Of a DNA stretch of 64,000 nt, positions 49,085-58,429 are shown piece by piece; positions within the stretch are counted from its first letter, which is position 1; each line of letters opens with the position of its first letter. The stretch covers positions 1 through 64,000 of the forward strand of contig JAVHLP010000004.1 of assembly GCA_031082145.1 (NCBI GenBank). Reading direction: 5' to 3'. Both the position numbers and the translations under genes were made by a program. The notes beneath the pieces were generated by a model. That model did not search any database and was not told where the DNA came from. It worked only from the letters and a program-made list of their open reading frames with translations. Source of the stretch: a bacterium. Its GTDB lineage: Bacteria; Bacillota; Sulfobacillia; UBA995.

Positions 49085-49362
49085 AAAGGTGATGAGGGGG
49101 AAGAGTAGCCCCGTAGCCCGTCCGCCAGGGAGGAGGCGTCCCGACTGCGAGCGCCTCCGGCCGGGCGGGGCTCGGTTCACCCCCGAACCGGCGGCTGAAC
49201 GTGAACGCGGTAGGCCGTTCCGGCGACTCCCACCGTTAGCGGGAGAGGGTATCAAGGGCCTCCGGCCCGGCGTACCCGTGGAGGGGGCGGGCCCACGGCC
49301 CGTCAAGTAGGGTGGTACCGCGGAGGTGACCTCCGTCCCTGAAGGGGCGGGGGTTCTTTGTT
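49085..49362 (+). promoter_or_regulatory. T-box riboswitch of pheST
   Basis: Stem I starts with GATGAGGGGGAAGAGTAG near 49,090. The T-box AGGGTGGTACCGCGG is at 49,309-49,323. The likely specifier is TTC at 49,176-49,178, a phenylalanine codon. A terminator follows: ACCTCCGTCCC and GGGGCGGGGGT around TGAA, then TTCTTTG. Uncharged tRNA-Phe would stabilise the antiterminator and allow pheST expression. Here the T-tract is much better than in the thrS leader. Confidence 0.92.
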
Positions 49363-49387
49363 TCAGGGCAGGCGAGGGGGTGCCCGG

Positions 49388-50419
49388 TTGAGTCGAGTGA
49401 AAAGCGTTAGGGAAGAAGCCCTGGCCGCGATCGCGGTGGCGCCGGGACAGGACGAGCTGGAACAGCTCAGAGTGCGCTACCTCGGACGAAAAGGGACGCT
49501 CACCCAGATCCTGAGGGGTTTGGGCGAGGTTCCGGCTGCCGAGCGCCCCGCCCTGGGGGCCCTGGCCAACCGGGCGCGGGAGGATGTCGAGCGGGCCATC
49601 GCCGCCCGGCGGCAGGACCTGGCCGATCTCGCGGAGGAAGGGCGGTTGGCCGCCGAGGCGGTGGACATCAGCCTGCCCGGGGCGCCCTGGCCGGTTGGCC
49701 AGCGCCACATAGTGAACCAGGTCCGCCTGGAGATCGAGGAGTTCTTCCTGCACCTTGGCTTCAGTATCGCCGAGGGGCCGGAGGTGGAACTGGACTACTT
49801 CAACTTCGAGGCCCTGAACATCCCCCGCGGCCACCCGGCCCGGGAGGCGCAGGACACCCTGTTCGTGACCGGCGATCTCGTCCTGCGCACCCATACCTCG
49901 CCGGTGCAGATCCGGGCCATGCGGGCGCGGGCTCCCGAGTTGCCGCTGCGGGTGATCTGCCCCGGTCGGGTGTACCGGCGGGACACCCCCGACGCCTCCC
50001 ACCTGCCCGCTTTCCATCAGGTGGAGGTCTTGGCGGTAGACCGCGGCATAACCTTCGGCGACCTCCGGGGGACGCTGGAGTTATTCGCCCGCCATCTGTT
50101 CGGAGCGGAGGCCAGGGTCCGGTTTCGTCCCAGTTACTTCCCGTTCACCGAGCCCAGCACGGAGGTGGACGTGACCTGCGTCTGCGGCGGCGGGGGCTGC
50201 CCGACCTGCGGCGGCTCCGGCTGGTTGGAGATCCTGGGCGCGGGCATGGTGCATCCCCGGGTCCTCGAACACGGGGGATACGACCCCGGGGAGGCCTCCG
50301 GCTATGCCCTGGGCGTGGGCATTGAGCGCACCGCCATGCTCCGGCACGGGATCGACGACATCCGCCTGTTCCTGCAAAACGACGTCCGGTTCCTCAGGCA
50401 GTTCGGCGGGGAGGCGTAG
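49388..50419 (+). CDS. pheS: phenylalanyl-tRNA synthetase alpha subunit
   Basis: 343 residues, class II catalytic subunit. The N-terminal coiled-coil (about 1-90) precedes the core: GFSIAEGPEVELDYFNFEAL, motif 2 (VICPGRVYRRDTPDASHLPA) and motif 3 (YALGVGIERTAMLRHGIDDI). A CVCGGGGCPTCGGSGWLE loop with four cysteines near residue 265, as in some bacterial PheS, may bind zinc. TTG 49388 follows GAGGGGG. It forms the (alpha-beta)2 enzyme with PheT, whose gene starts five bases downstream. Confidence 0.96.
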   Translation: MSRVKSVREEALAAIAVAPGQDELEQLRVRYLGRKGTLTQILRGLGEVPAAERPALGALANRAREDVERAIAARRQDLADLAEEGRLAAEAVDISLPGAPWPVGQRHIVNQVRLEIEEFFLHLGFSIAEGPEVELDYFNFEALNIPRGHPAREAQDTLFVTGDLVLRTHTSPVQIRAMRARAPELPLRVICPGRVYRRDTPDASHLPAFHQVEVLAVDRGITFGDLRGTLELFARHLFGAEARVRFRPSYFPFTEPSTEVDVTCVCGGGGCPTCGGSGWLEILGAGMVHPRVLEHGGYDPGEASGYALGVGIERTAMLRHGIDDIRLFLQNDVRFLRQFGGEA

Positions 50420-50423
50420 GCCG

Positions 50424-52994
50424 ATGCGGGTTCCCTACAGCTGGCTCAAGGAGTACGTGGAGGTTCCCTGGAGTCCCTCCGAACTGGCCGAGCGGCTTAG
50501 CCTGGCCGGCGTGAAGGTAGAAGCCGTTCACCGCCTGGATTTCGGCCTGGAGGGCGTCGTGGCGGCCCGCATCCTGAGCGTCGCCGACCACCCCGACGCG
50601 CACGGCTTGCGGGTGCTGGTCCTGGACGCGGGCGGTGGCCGCCGCCACCAGGTGGTGACGGGAGCGCCGGGGCTGTCTACGGGCGACCTGGTTCCCCTCG
50701 CCCGGCCCGGCGCCCGCCTGCCGGGCGGTGGGGAAGTGGGGGAGGCCGCCTTCCAGGTGGCTGGGCACCCGGGCCGGCGACCTCATAGCCGGCTCCCGGG
50801 CGGCCGGGGGGTGGAAGAAGCCGTCTTCCGGGGGGTCGCCTCCGAGGGCATGGTCTGCTCGCTCACCGAACTGGCCACCGGGCATCCCCCGGCCGCGGGC
50901 GAGGGAGTGCTCCGCCTGCCGCCGGAGACCACCCCCGGCGAGCCGGCAGGCTCCTGGCTGGATGCCGGTGAGGAGGAGTGGGTGCTTGAACTCGAGCTGA
51001 CGGTCAACTACGCCATGTTCTGCCAGTCCCTGGCCGGGGTGGCCCGGGAGATCGCCGCCATGCAGGGGACGCGCTGGCAGGCCCCCGAGCCCGGGGTCGC
51101 GGAGGAGGGAACGCCGGTCGAGGCCTGGACCCGGGTGGACTTAACCGCCCCCGACCTCTGCCCCCGCTACGTGGCAAGGGTCTTCCACGACCTGATTCCC
51201 GGTCCGTCACCTGCCTGGATGCAGCGCCGGTTGGTCGCCGCAGGTTACCGGCCCATCTCCAGCGTGGTGGATATCACCAACTACGTGCTGGTGGAACTGG
51301 GCCAGCCCATGCACGCCTTCGACCGGGACCGCCTGGCCGAGGGCCGGATAGTGGTCCGCCGGGCCCGGGCCGGCGAGGAACTGGTGACCCTGGACGGGGT
51401 CACCCGGCGGTTGGACGAGGAAATGCTGGTTATCGCCGACGCCCGGGCGGCGGTGGGCCTGGCGGGGATCATGGGTGGCGAGGCCAGCGAGGTCGGCCCA
51501 TCAACCCGGGTGGTGGTCCTGGAGTCGGCTCACTTCAACCCCCTGGCCGTGCGCCGGGCGTCCTTGCGGTTGGGGCTGCGGACGGAGGCCTCGGGACGCT
51601 TTGAGAAGTGGGTGGATCCGGGCGGAGCGGCCCGCGCCGCCGACCGGGCGGCCGAACTGCTGGTGGACCTGGGAGCGGGTAAGGTGGCCCCGGGTCGGCT
51701 GGACCTCTGCCCCCGGCCAGTGCTGGCGCGGACCGTGCGCATGAGCGTCTCCGGGGTGAACGCCCTGTTGGGACTGGACCTCCCTGCGGACCGGGCAACC
51801 GGTTATCTCACCAACCTCGGCTTCGCCGTCTCTCCCGCCCACCAGGTTCTGCGGGAGGAGTGCCCGCCGGCGGGAGACGCCTACGTGGTGACGGTGCCTT
51901 CCTGGCGGGGGGACGTGGCCATCGAGGCCGACCTGGCGGAGGAAGTGGCCAGGAGCCATGGCTACAACGCCGTCCCCGCCACCCTGCCGCGGGGCGCCCT
52001 CACTCATGGCCGGCGGCCGCGGCTGCGGGCAGCAGTCGAGGGCGTCGCCGGCATCCTGGTAGCCTGTGGCCTGGACGAGATCATGACCACGCCTTTCGTG
52101 TCGCCGGGAGCCTTCGACCGGCTGCGGCTGGCGGTGGGCGATCCCCGGCGCAATGGCCTGGCGCTGGCCAATCCCCTCTCCGAGGACCAGGCCCTGCTCC
52201 GGACAACCCTGCTCGCTGGCCTGCTGGAGGCCATGGCTCATAATGCCGGTCACCGCCAGCTCGACCTGGGGCTGTTCGAACTGGCGGCTGTTTTCCGTCC
52301 CCGGTGCGATCTGGCCGGGATGGACGCGGGTGAACTGCTGGCCGCCGGCGGCGACCTCTCGCCCTGGGTGGGCGAGGAGATCAACTTGAGCTTGGGCCTG
52401 ATGGGGCGGCGCCTGCCGGTCCACTGGCGGGACGGGGGCCGCGGGGCGGATTTCTTCGAGCTCAAGGGGTTGGTGGAGGTCCTGGCCGAGAGGCTGGGGT
52501 GGGAAGAAGTGGAGTGGGAACCGTCCGACCACCCCACCCTGCACCCCGCCCGCCAGGCCCGGCTGCTGGTGGCGGGAGCGGTGACCGGGGTGCTGGGGGA
52601 ACTGCACCCCGCCGTGCGGGAAGCACATGGGTTGGAGCAGGCTGCGGTCGGGGAACTGGAACTCGGTTCCCTGCTGGCCCGCGAGAACGGGGCCGGTTAC
52701 CGGCCGCCACCGCGGTATCCGGCGATCCTGCGAGACATCTCCTTGCTGGTGGAGGCCACCACCGGGGCGGGTGCAGTGAAGGATGTAATCCGCCGGGCGG
52801 CAGGCCCCTTGCTGGAGAAGCTCACCTTGTTTGACGTGTACCGGGGGGAGAAGATCCCACCGGGGACCCGGAGCCTGGCTTACTCGCTGGTCTACCGCGC
52901 CCCGGACCGGACCCTGACCGACGAGGAAGTGTCGGCGATCCACCAACGGGTGCGGGAGGCCCTGGTGCGCGAGTTGGGAGCCGGGTTGCGCTAG
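50424..52994 (+). CDS. pheT: phenylalanyl-tRNA synthetase beta subunit
   Basis: 856 residues, longer than usual (about 800). The tRNA-binding OB domain (about 40-150), the B3/B4 editing region, B5 and the C-terminal FDX anticodon-binding domain (from about 765) are in order. Two oddities. A segment of about 25 residues near residues 92-138 appears twice (RLPGGGEVGEAAFQVAG, then RLPGGRGVEEAVFRGVA). The usual TPNR(S/P)DCL motif after the OB domain reads LTVNYAMFCQSLAGVAREIA. Both could be tolerated; the B5 and FDX parts look normal. Confidence 0.94.
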   Translation: MRVPYSWLKEYVEVPWSPSELAERLSLAGVKVEAVHRLDFGLEGVVAARILSVADHPDAHGLRVLVLDAGGGRRHQVVTGAPGLSTGDLVPLARPGARLPGGGEVGEAAFQVAGHPGRRPHSRLPGGRGVEEAVFRGVASEGMVCSLTELATGHPPAAGEGVLRLPPETTPGEPAGSWLDAGEEEWVLELELTVNYAMFCQSLAGVAREIAAMQGTRWQAPEPGVAEEGTPVEAWTRVDLTAPDLCPRYVARVFHDLIPGPSPAWMQRRLVAAGYRPISSVVDITNYVLVELGQPMHAFDRDRLAEGRIVVRRARAGEELVTLDGVTRRLDEEMLVIADARAAVGLAGIMGGEASEVGPSTRVVVLESAHFNPLAVRRASLRLGLRTEASGRFEKWVDPGGAARAADRAAELLVDLGAGKVAPGRLDLCPRPVLARTVRMSVSGVNALLGLDLPADRATGYLTNLGFAVSPAHQVLREECPPAGDAYVVTVPSWRGDVAIEADLAEEVARSHGYNAVPATLPRGALTHGRRPRLRAAVEGVAGILVACGLDEIMTTPFVSPGAFDRLRLAVGDPRRNGLALANPLSEDQALLRTTLLAGLLEAMAHNAGHRQLDLGLFELAAVFRPRCDLAGMDAGELLAAGGDLSPWVGEEINLSLGLMGRRLPVHWRDGGRGADFFELKGLVEVLAERLGWEEVEWEPSDHPTLHPARQARLLVAGAVTGVLGELHPAVREAHGLEQAAVGELELGSLLARENGAGYRPPPRYPAILRDISLLVEATTGAGAVKDVIRRAAGPLLEKLTLFDVYRGEKIPPGTRSLAYSLVYRAPDRTLTDEEVSAIHQRVREALVRELGAGLR

Positions 52995-52995
52995 G

Positions 52996-53034
52996 CGGGC
53001 CGGGGGCGCCGTCGTGATGGCGCTCCCCGGCCCG
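52996..53034. terminator. GC-rich hairpin after pheT
   Basis: Left arm 52,996-53,010 (CGGGCCGGGGGCGCC) pairs with 53,019-53,034 (GGCGCTCCCCGGCCCG) with one bulge and an eight-base loop. It begins two bases after the pheT stop. No T-tract. The remaining bases to 53,141 contain no gene. Confidence 0.5.
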
Positions 53035-53141
53035 GGTGCCTGCCCTCGGGGGGGGAGGAGGGCGGCACGGCTGGAGGGGACTGCTCCATACTACGGCTCC
53101 GACCGGCAAACTCAACGGGGCGGGTGTCCAGAGCGGCCGGG

Positions 53142-54056
53142 TTATGCGCCCCGGGGCCTCCCGTCCCGACCGGCAAACCCGGAGCGACGCCGCCGGAGCG
53201 CCGGGGCCGCCAGCCACAGGGCAAGGCCGGCGCCGGCCTGGGCCAGGGCCGCCAGGCGCGCAGTACCGGCCAGCCGGCCCAGGGCGGCCGCGGCGAGGAC
53301 GGTGAGATCGAACGGGAGGAGGGCGGGGGTCTCCAGGGTCGTGCCCAACAGGGCGAGGCCCGGCCGGGTGGCGAGGGTGACGGCGGCGAGCATGGTGAGG
53401 CCGGAGAGCAGCAGGGCACCGCCCCCCCAGCGCGACCCGCCGTACAGGCCACCCAGGAGCAGGCAGAGGATCAGCAGGGTGGCTGCCCCCAGCCAGACGC
53501 CCAGGCCGGCCAGGCGGGCTAGCCGCAATCCCCGGATCGCGTCCTCGCGCTGGGGGAAGGTCGCCCAGGCCTCCGCCACCGACCACTCGTCCGGCACCTC
53601 TTCGTCCAGGCCGGCCAGGAGTTCTTCCGGCGCCGGGAGCCCCGCCTCCGCGAACCGGGCGGGCGGCTGGGCCAGGATGGCCCGGGCGATGACATCCTTG
53701 ACCTCGGCCAGCGAGATAGTGAACACCGGGTCCGGGTAGCGGCCGGCGACGAACCCCAGGACCCGATCCAGGGCAGCGCCGGATAGTTCTCGCAGCCTCG
53801 CCGGGCTCACCAGGGCCGCCACTTCCTCCCACAACTGGTGCTCCTCGGGGGAGGCATCGACCGGCAGTTGCTCCGTCAGGTACTCCCGGACGCGGGCGGC
53901 GGTTGCCTCGAAGACTCCCTCCTGCTCCAGGAGGTCGAGGTAGAATCCGGGCCGGAGCAGGCTGGAGTGGACGGTGAACAGGAAGGGCAGGGCACAGGAG
54001 AACAAGAATAGCAGGAGGGCCACCCATACCAGGAGAACCCTCCGCAGGGTCTTCAT
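53142..54056 (-). CDS. membrane protein of unknown function
   Basis: 304 residues. An N-terminal signal anchor (LLVWVALLLFLFSCALPFLF, residues 8-27) is followed by an extracytoplasmic, mostly helical domain of about 150 residues and four C-terminal transmembrane helices (LGVWLGAATLLILCLLLGGL and following). No family is recognised. The ATG at 54056 is set by AGGAGG nine bases upstream; the longer frame overlaps the divergent ABC-F gene and is not coding. It ends with an Arg-rich cytosolic tail. Confidence 0.7.
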   Translation of the reverse strand: MKTLRRVLLVWVALLLFLFSCALPFLFTVHSSLLRPGFYLDLLEQEGVFEATAARVREYLTEQLPVDASPEEHQLWEEVAALVSPARLRELSGAALDRVLGFVAGRYPDPVFTISLAEVKDVIARAILAQPPARFAEAGLPAPEELLAGLDEEVPDEWSVAEAWATFPQREDAIRGLRLARLAGLGVWLGAATLLILCLLLGGLYGGSRWGGGALLLSGLTMLAAVTLATRPGLALLGTTLETPALLPFDLTVLAAAALGRLAGTARLAALAQAGAGLALWLAAPALRRRRSGFAGRDGRPRGA

Positions 54057-54134
54057 CTCCGCGCGCCTCCTCTTGGTGGTGCGGTATTCCAGGCCCGGCA
54101 GCGCGGTTCCTGCCGGGCTGCGGGGGACTTGCCG

Positions 54135-56006
54135 ATGAGTATCCTGACGGCAGAAGGACTCACCCGGCGCCACGGCGACCTCACCGTCTTCGAGGGCGTT
54201 GACCTCAGCCTGGCCCGGGGCGACCGGATGGCCGTGGTGGGTCCCAACGGCAGCGGCAAGACCACCCTCCTGCGGGTCCTGGCCGGCCTGGATGAGCCCG
54301 ATGAGGGCCGGCTCCACCTGGCCGGAGGGATCCGGGTGGGGTACCTGCCGCAGGAGATCGGCCAGGGTGGGGGAATCGACCCCGGCCGGACCGTACTTCA
54401 GGTGGCAGGCGAGCCGCTGGCGTATCTCGACGCCTGGGAGAACCAACTGCGGCGGCTGGAAGGGGAGATGAGCCGGGCCGGTCCCGCCATCGAAGAGTGC
54501 CTGCGGGAGTACGGGCGGCTGTCCGATCGGTTCGAGGCCGCCGCCGGCTATGAGCGGCACGCCCGCGTGGAGGCGGTTCTGCGGGGGCTGGGTTTTGGCG
54601 ACCAGGAGTGGGGGCTACCGGCGGGGAACCTGAGTGGCGGCCAGCGGACCCGGCTGGGCCTGGCCCGGCTGCTCCTGGAAGGGCCCGATCTCCTGCTCCT
54701 GGACGAGCCCACCAACCACCTCGATCTGGAGGCCAACGAGTGGCTGGAGGAACACCTGGCGGCGGCCCGGTCCACTTTCGTGGTGGTTGCTCACGACCGT
54801 CGGTTTCTGGACCGCTTGACAAACTCGGTGCTTGAACTGGAAGCGGGCCGGGGGCGGCTGTACCGGGGGAACTACAGCGCCTTCGCCCGGCAGGCGGCCG
54901 AGCGCCGGTCCAGGCAAGAGCTTGATGCGAGAACCCGGGAGCGGGAGCGGGAGCGGTTGGAGGCCTACGTGCGACGGTACCGGGCCGGTAACCGCGCCGT
55001 GCAGGCCCGGAGCCGGCAGAAGGCGCTGGATCGGATGGAGCCCGCGCCGCCGCCCCCACCGACCGCTCGCTCGCCGCTTCTGCGCATCACCGCCGGCCGC
55101 TCGTCGGGGCGGGAAGTGCTGAAGGTCACCGACTTGGCCGCCGGCTACGGTGGCGCCCTGCTGTTCTCGGGAGTGAACTTGGAGCTCCGGCGAGGGGATC
55201 GCCTGGGCGTGGCGGGACCCAATGGCAGCGGCAAATCCACTCTGGTTCGGGTGATCCTGGGCTTGCAGCCGGCGGCCGCCGGGACCGTAGAGTGGGGGCA
55301 CGAGGTCGATGCCGGCTACTTCGCCCAGGTCGACGACAGCGGGGATGGGGAGCCCGCCGGGTCGGCCTTGGAACGCTTCTGCGACCGGACCGGCATGCTG
55401 CCCGGGCCTGCTCGTCTCTTCCTGGCCCGGTTCGGCCTGGTCGGAGAGACGCCGCTCGGTGACGTGGCCTCGCTCAGCGGGGGTGAGCGAACCCGGCTGC
55501 GGCTGGCCGAACTCGTGGCCGGGCGGCCCAACCTGCTGGTTCTCGACGAGCCAACCCACCACCTGGACCTCCCGGCCCGGGAAGCCCTGGCCGAGGCACT
55601 GGCGGTTTACCCCGGCACCCTGATCCTGGTCACCCATGATCGCTATCTCCTGGAACGCATGGCGGGCCGCCTGCTGTACTTGCGGCAGGGCGAAGTCAGG
55701 CTCTTTGACGGCGGTCTCCAGGCTTTCCGGGTCCACCGGGAGGAGAAGGCCGTTGCCCCGCGGCCGTCGCCGACCCGCCAGATCCCCGCCGCCCGCCGGA
55801 CTGGCGGCGGCCAACTCGATGCCCTGGAGCAGGCCATCGGACGCCTGGAAGAGCAGCGGGCCCGGCTGGAGGATCTTCTCGCCAGCCCCCACACGTACCA
55901 GGAGGGGGATCCCGCCGCCGTGAGCCGGGAGTATCGCGAGGTCACCCGCCAGCTGGAAGAGCTGTACCGGTCGTGGGAGGCCGCGGCCGGTGAGGGTGAA
56001 GCCTAG
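54135..56006 (+). CDS. ABC-F family ATPase (Uup/YfmR-like)
   Basis: 623 residues, two ABC domains without membrane segments. Walker A GPNGSGKTT near residue 36 and again near 358; signatures LSGGQRTR and LSGGERTR; Walker B LLLLDEPTNHLDLEAN and LLVLDEPTHHLDLPAR. Between them is the charged linker (about 240-325, rich in Arg/Glu). ABC-F proteins act on the ribosomal E site (rescue, assembly, antibiotic protection). A C-terminal coiled coil (about 555-615) is present. ATG 54135 is preferred over TTG 54129. Confidence 0.93.
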   Translation: MSILTAEGLTRRHGDLTVFEGVDLSLARGDRMAVVGPNGSGKTTLLRVLAGLDEPDEGRLHLAGGIRVGYLPQEIGQGGGIDPGRTVLQVAGEPLAYLDAWENQLRRLEGEMSRAGPAIEECLREYGRLSDRFEAAAGYERHARVEAVLRGLGFGDQEWGLPAGNLSGGQRTRLGLARLLLEGPDLLLLDEPTNHLDLEANEWLEEHLAAARSTFVVVAHDRRFLDRLTNSVLELEAGRGRLYRGNYSAFARQAAERRSRQELDARTRERERERLEAYVRRYRAGNRAVQARSRQKALDRMEPAPPPPPTARSPLLRITAGRSSGREVLKVTDLAAGYGGALLFSGVNLELRRGDRLGVAGPNGSGKSTLVRVILGLQPAAAGTVEWGHEVDAGYFAQVDDSGDGEPAGSALERFCDRTGMLPGPARLFLARFGLVGETPLGDVASLSGGERTRLRLAELVAGRPNLLVLDEPTHHLDLPAREALAEALAVYPGTLILVTHDRYLLERMAGRLLYLRQGEVRLFDGGLQAFRVHREEKAVAPRPSPTRQIPAARRTGGGQLDALEQAIGRLEEQRARLEDLLASPHTYQEGDPAAVSREYREVTRQLEELYRSWEAAAGEGEA

Positions 56007-56335
56007 AGGGGATGCGAGGCAGCAGAGGCAGGATCAGGCGGTTTTTTCTCGCACCACAGGGCTGCGCCATGCAGGACATTCCCCGTGCGCGTCGAATGCC
56101 AAGGGTTTAAGACCTGAGCCAGGCCCGTTTCGGCTGCAGGATCGCCCACTCGGCGAGCGGGGGCTTCTCGCAGGATATTCCACTTCTTCCGAAGAATGCA
56201 CCCTCTTAGCCCTGCGAAGGTCTTTCCACATTTGGACGGGAGGGAGAGTGGTCAAGGCGCAGACGGGACGACAGGGCGGCATGGGTTTCCGCCGCGGGAG
56301 ACGATCGGTAAGACATGCGGGAGGAGGTCTTTGAG
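56007..56335. other. gene-free leader region before the LIV-type operon
   Basis: No supported gene in about 330 bases. GCAGGAT occurs twice (56,136-56,142 and 56,170-56,176). A T6 run after GGCGG at about 56,040 may mark the end of the ABC-F transcript, though no strong stem precedes it. No convincing sigma-A promoter is visible. Confidence 0.4.
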
Positions 56336-57595
56336 TTGCGTAGGCTTGCACTGCCCGTTCTGGTGGTCTTCCTGGTGGGGCTGTGTCTCAGCGGCGCTCT
56401 CGGGTGCGTCAAGAAGGCGGCGGCGCCCGGAGACATAACGACCCACACCATAGTTGCGTTGCTGCCACTGACCGGCGTTCTCAGCACTTTTGGCGAGAAC
56501 AGCAAGGAGACGGCGCTCCTGGCGGCTCAGGATGTCAACGTCTGGCTGGCCAGAGAAGGGAAGGCGTGGCGGTTGGACCTCAAGGTCGAGGACGACGCGA
56601 CCGACGGCCCCACCGCGCTCCGGAAGATGCAGACCTGGTTCGGCAATGGCGTCAAGTTCTTCACCGGTCCGCAGTCCAGTGGCGCGGCCAGGGAGTGCCT
56701 CGCCTTCGCCAATGCCAACAAGATCTTGTTCATCTCCCAGTCTTCCACTTCGCCTGCCCTGGCCATAGCCGACGACTGGCTGTTCCGTTTCTGCACCGAC
56801 GACTTCATCCAGGGTCCCGGCATCGCGAGGGCCGCCTACGAGGCCGGAGCGCGGCACCTCATATTCGGCTGGCGGGGCGACACCTGGGGTGATGGCCTGT
56901 ATGCGGCCGGCGAGAGCGCGGCCAAGAAGCTCGGCATCCAGGTCTACGACAAGGTGCTGCGCTACGACCCCGGGCTGGAGGACTTCCCGAAGGAAGCAGC
57001 GCTCTTGAACGACTACGTGCAGGACCTGATCAACAAGGGTGTGCCCAAGTCCCAGATCGGGTTCGTTATCGTGGCCTTCGAGGAGATCGCTCCCTTCATG
57101 GCCGCCGCCGACCGGTACCCGTTGCTCAAGCAGATCGTCTGGATCGGCAGCGACGGCACCGCGATGTCCGAGGCCCTGATGAAGCACCCGGTGGCCTCCA
57201 AGTTCGCGGTGGACACGAAGTTCATCAACACCCTGAACGCCCCCGGGTTGTCCACCTACGCCCGCTTCGGCTACGTTCGGGGCCATGTCTTCACGGTGCT
57301 CGGCCGGGAGACTGACGCTTACTCCTACAACACTTACGACATGGTCTGGAGCCTGGCCCGCGCCATAGACGAGGTGGGCTACGACTCGGAGAAGGTGAAG
57401 GCGATCCTGCCGCGCGTGGCCGATGAGTGGACCAAGCTGCACGGCGCCAGTGGCCACGTGGTCCTGAACGCGGCCGGCGACCGGGCCTTTGCCGACTACG
57501 ACCTCTGGCTCCTCAACGAGCAGGTCGCGTGGGAGAAGGCCGGTACCTACCGCGGCGGTACCGACAGCATCGACTGGTATCGCCCCGTGTACTGA
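56336..57595 (+). CDS. branched-chain amino acid type ABC substrate-binding protein
   Basis: About 420 residues. The signal region LRRLALPVLVVFLVGLCLSG is followed by ALGC, so it is probably a lipoprotein anchored outside the membrane. The mature part follows the periplasmic-binding-protein type 1 fold (IVALLPLTGVLSTFGENSKE; WIGSDGTAMSEALMKHPVAS). TTG 56336 follows GGAGGAGG by seven bases and is preferred over ATG 56315. Operon order is binding protein, two ATPases and two permeases. Ligand unknown: branched-chain amino acids, urea and amides are all used by relatives. Confidence 0.9.
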   Translation: MRRLALPVLVVFLVGLCLSGALGCVKKAAAPGDITTHTIVALLPLTGVLSTFGENSKETALLAAQDVNVWLAREGKAWRLDLKVEDDATDGPTALRKMQTWFGNGVKFFTGPQSSGAARECLAFANANKILFISQSSTSPALAIADDWLFRFCTDDFIQGPGIARAAYEAGARHLIFGWRGDTWGDGLYAAGESAAKKLGIQVYDKVLRYDPGLEDFPKEAALLNDYVQDLINKGVPKSQIGFVIVAFEEIAPFMAAADRYPLLKQIVWIGSDGTAMSEALMKHPVASKFAVDTKFINTLNAPGLSTYARFGYVRGHVFTVLGRETDAYSYNTYDMVWSLARAIDEVGYDSEKVKAILPRVADEWTKLHGASGHVVLNAAGDRAFADYDLWLLNEQVAWEKAGTYRGGTDSIDWYRPVY

Positions 57596-57615
57596 GACCC
57601 GACGGAGTATCGAGG

Positions 57616-57647
57616 AGGGGGGGTCGGGGGTCTCCCGGCCCCCCTTT
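57616..57647 (+). terminator. intra-operon hairpin after the binding-protein gene
   Basis: GGGGGG and CCCCCC arms with further CGGG/CCCG pairing and a short TTT run, in the 69-base gap between binding protein and first ATPase genes. It probably lets excess binding-protein mRNA accumulate relative to the rest of the operon, as is common in ABC importers. Confidence 0.55.
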
Positions 57648-57664
57648 CCAGGGGTGGTGAACCG

Positions 57665-58429
57665 GTGGGTACCGTATTCGTGACCGAGAACGTTACCAGA
57701 TCCTTCGGCGGGTTGGTGGCCGTCAACAACATGAGCATCGCCGTTGAGGAGAACAGCTTCACGATGCTGATCGGCCCCAACGGTTGCGGCAAGACCACCT
57801 TCCTTAACGTCTGCACGGGACTCCTCAAGCCGGACAGCGGAAAGGTCTGGCTCAGGGGTACCGACATCACCGGCTGGGAGTCGGATCGCGTCTACGAGCA
57901 GGGTTTCGTGAGGAGCTTTCAGATACCCCTGCCCTTCCTGGGGCTTACGGTTCTGGACAACGTCCTGGGGGCCATGCGCAATCCGGGTGAATCCCCCTTC
58001 CGGGCGCCCTTCCCCCGCGCCTGGATCCGCGAGGAGGAGGAGAACGCCGCCAAGGCGTTCGCCGTCCTGCGGCGGGTGGGCCTGGACAAGCACTGGGACC
58101 AGCCGAGCTTCGCGCTTGGCGCCGCCCAGCTGAAGATGCTCGAAGTCGCCCGGGGCCTGTCGGCGGGAGCCACCCTGATCGCCCTGGACGAACCCATCGG
58201 GGGTGTGGACCCGGCGTCGGCGGAGGAGATCCTCTCCTACGTGGCCGGTTTGAAGAAGGAGGGGCTGACCTTCCTGGTGGTGGAACACCGGATCGATATC
58301 GCCGCTCCCTTTGCCGACTACGTTTACGCCATGAACCTTGGCTCGCTCATATCCGAAGGGCTTCCTGACCAGGTGCTCGGCGATCCGAAGGTCATCGAGG
58401 TCTACATCGGGCGGGATGAAGCATGCTGA
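57665..58429 (+). CDS. LivG-type ABC ATP-binding protein
   Basis: 254 residues. Walker A is GPNGCGKTT (about residues 39-47) and Walker B is LIALDEPIGGVDP; the switch histidine is in VVEHRIDIA. The usual signature LSGGQ is replaced by FALGAAQLKMLEVAR, so the transmission loop is unusual. It pairs with LivF-type protein, whose start overlaps its end by seven bases. GTG 57665 follows GGGGTGGTG. Confidence 0.88.
   Translation: MGTVFVTENVTRSFGGLVAVNNMSIAVEENSFTMLIGPNGCGKTTFLNVCTGLLKPDSGKVWLRGTDITGWESDRVYEQGFVRSFQIPLPFLGLTVLDNVLGAMRNPGESPFRAPFPRAWIREEEENAAKAFAVLRRVGLDKHWDQPSFALGAAQLKMLEVARGLSAGATLIALDEPIGGVDPASAEEILSYVAGLKKEGLTFLVVEHRIDIAAPFADYVYAMNLGSLISEGLPDQVLGDPKVIEVYIGRDEAC

Noticed and set aside
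53014-53739. 241-codon + strand frame between pheT and the ABC-F gene
   Set aside because: Antisense of the membrane-protein gene, Arg/Pro-rich composition, typical of a shadow frame in high-GC DNA.
56136-56176. Two GCAGGAT copies before the LIV-type operon as a riboswitch or operator
   Set aside because: Only seven bases are repeated; I see no conserved stem arrangement or known riboswitch core.
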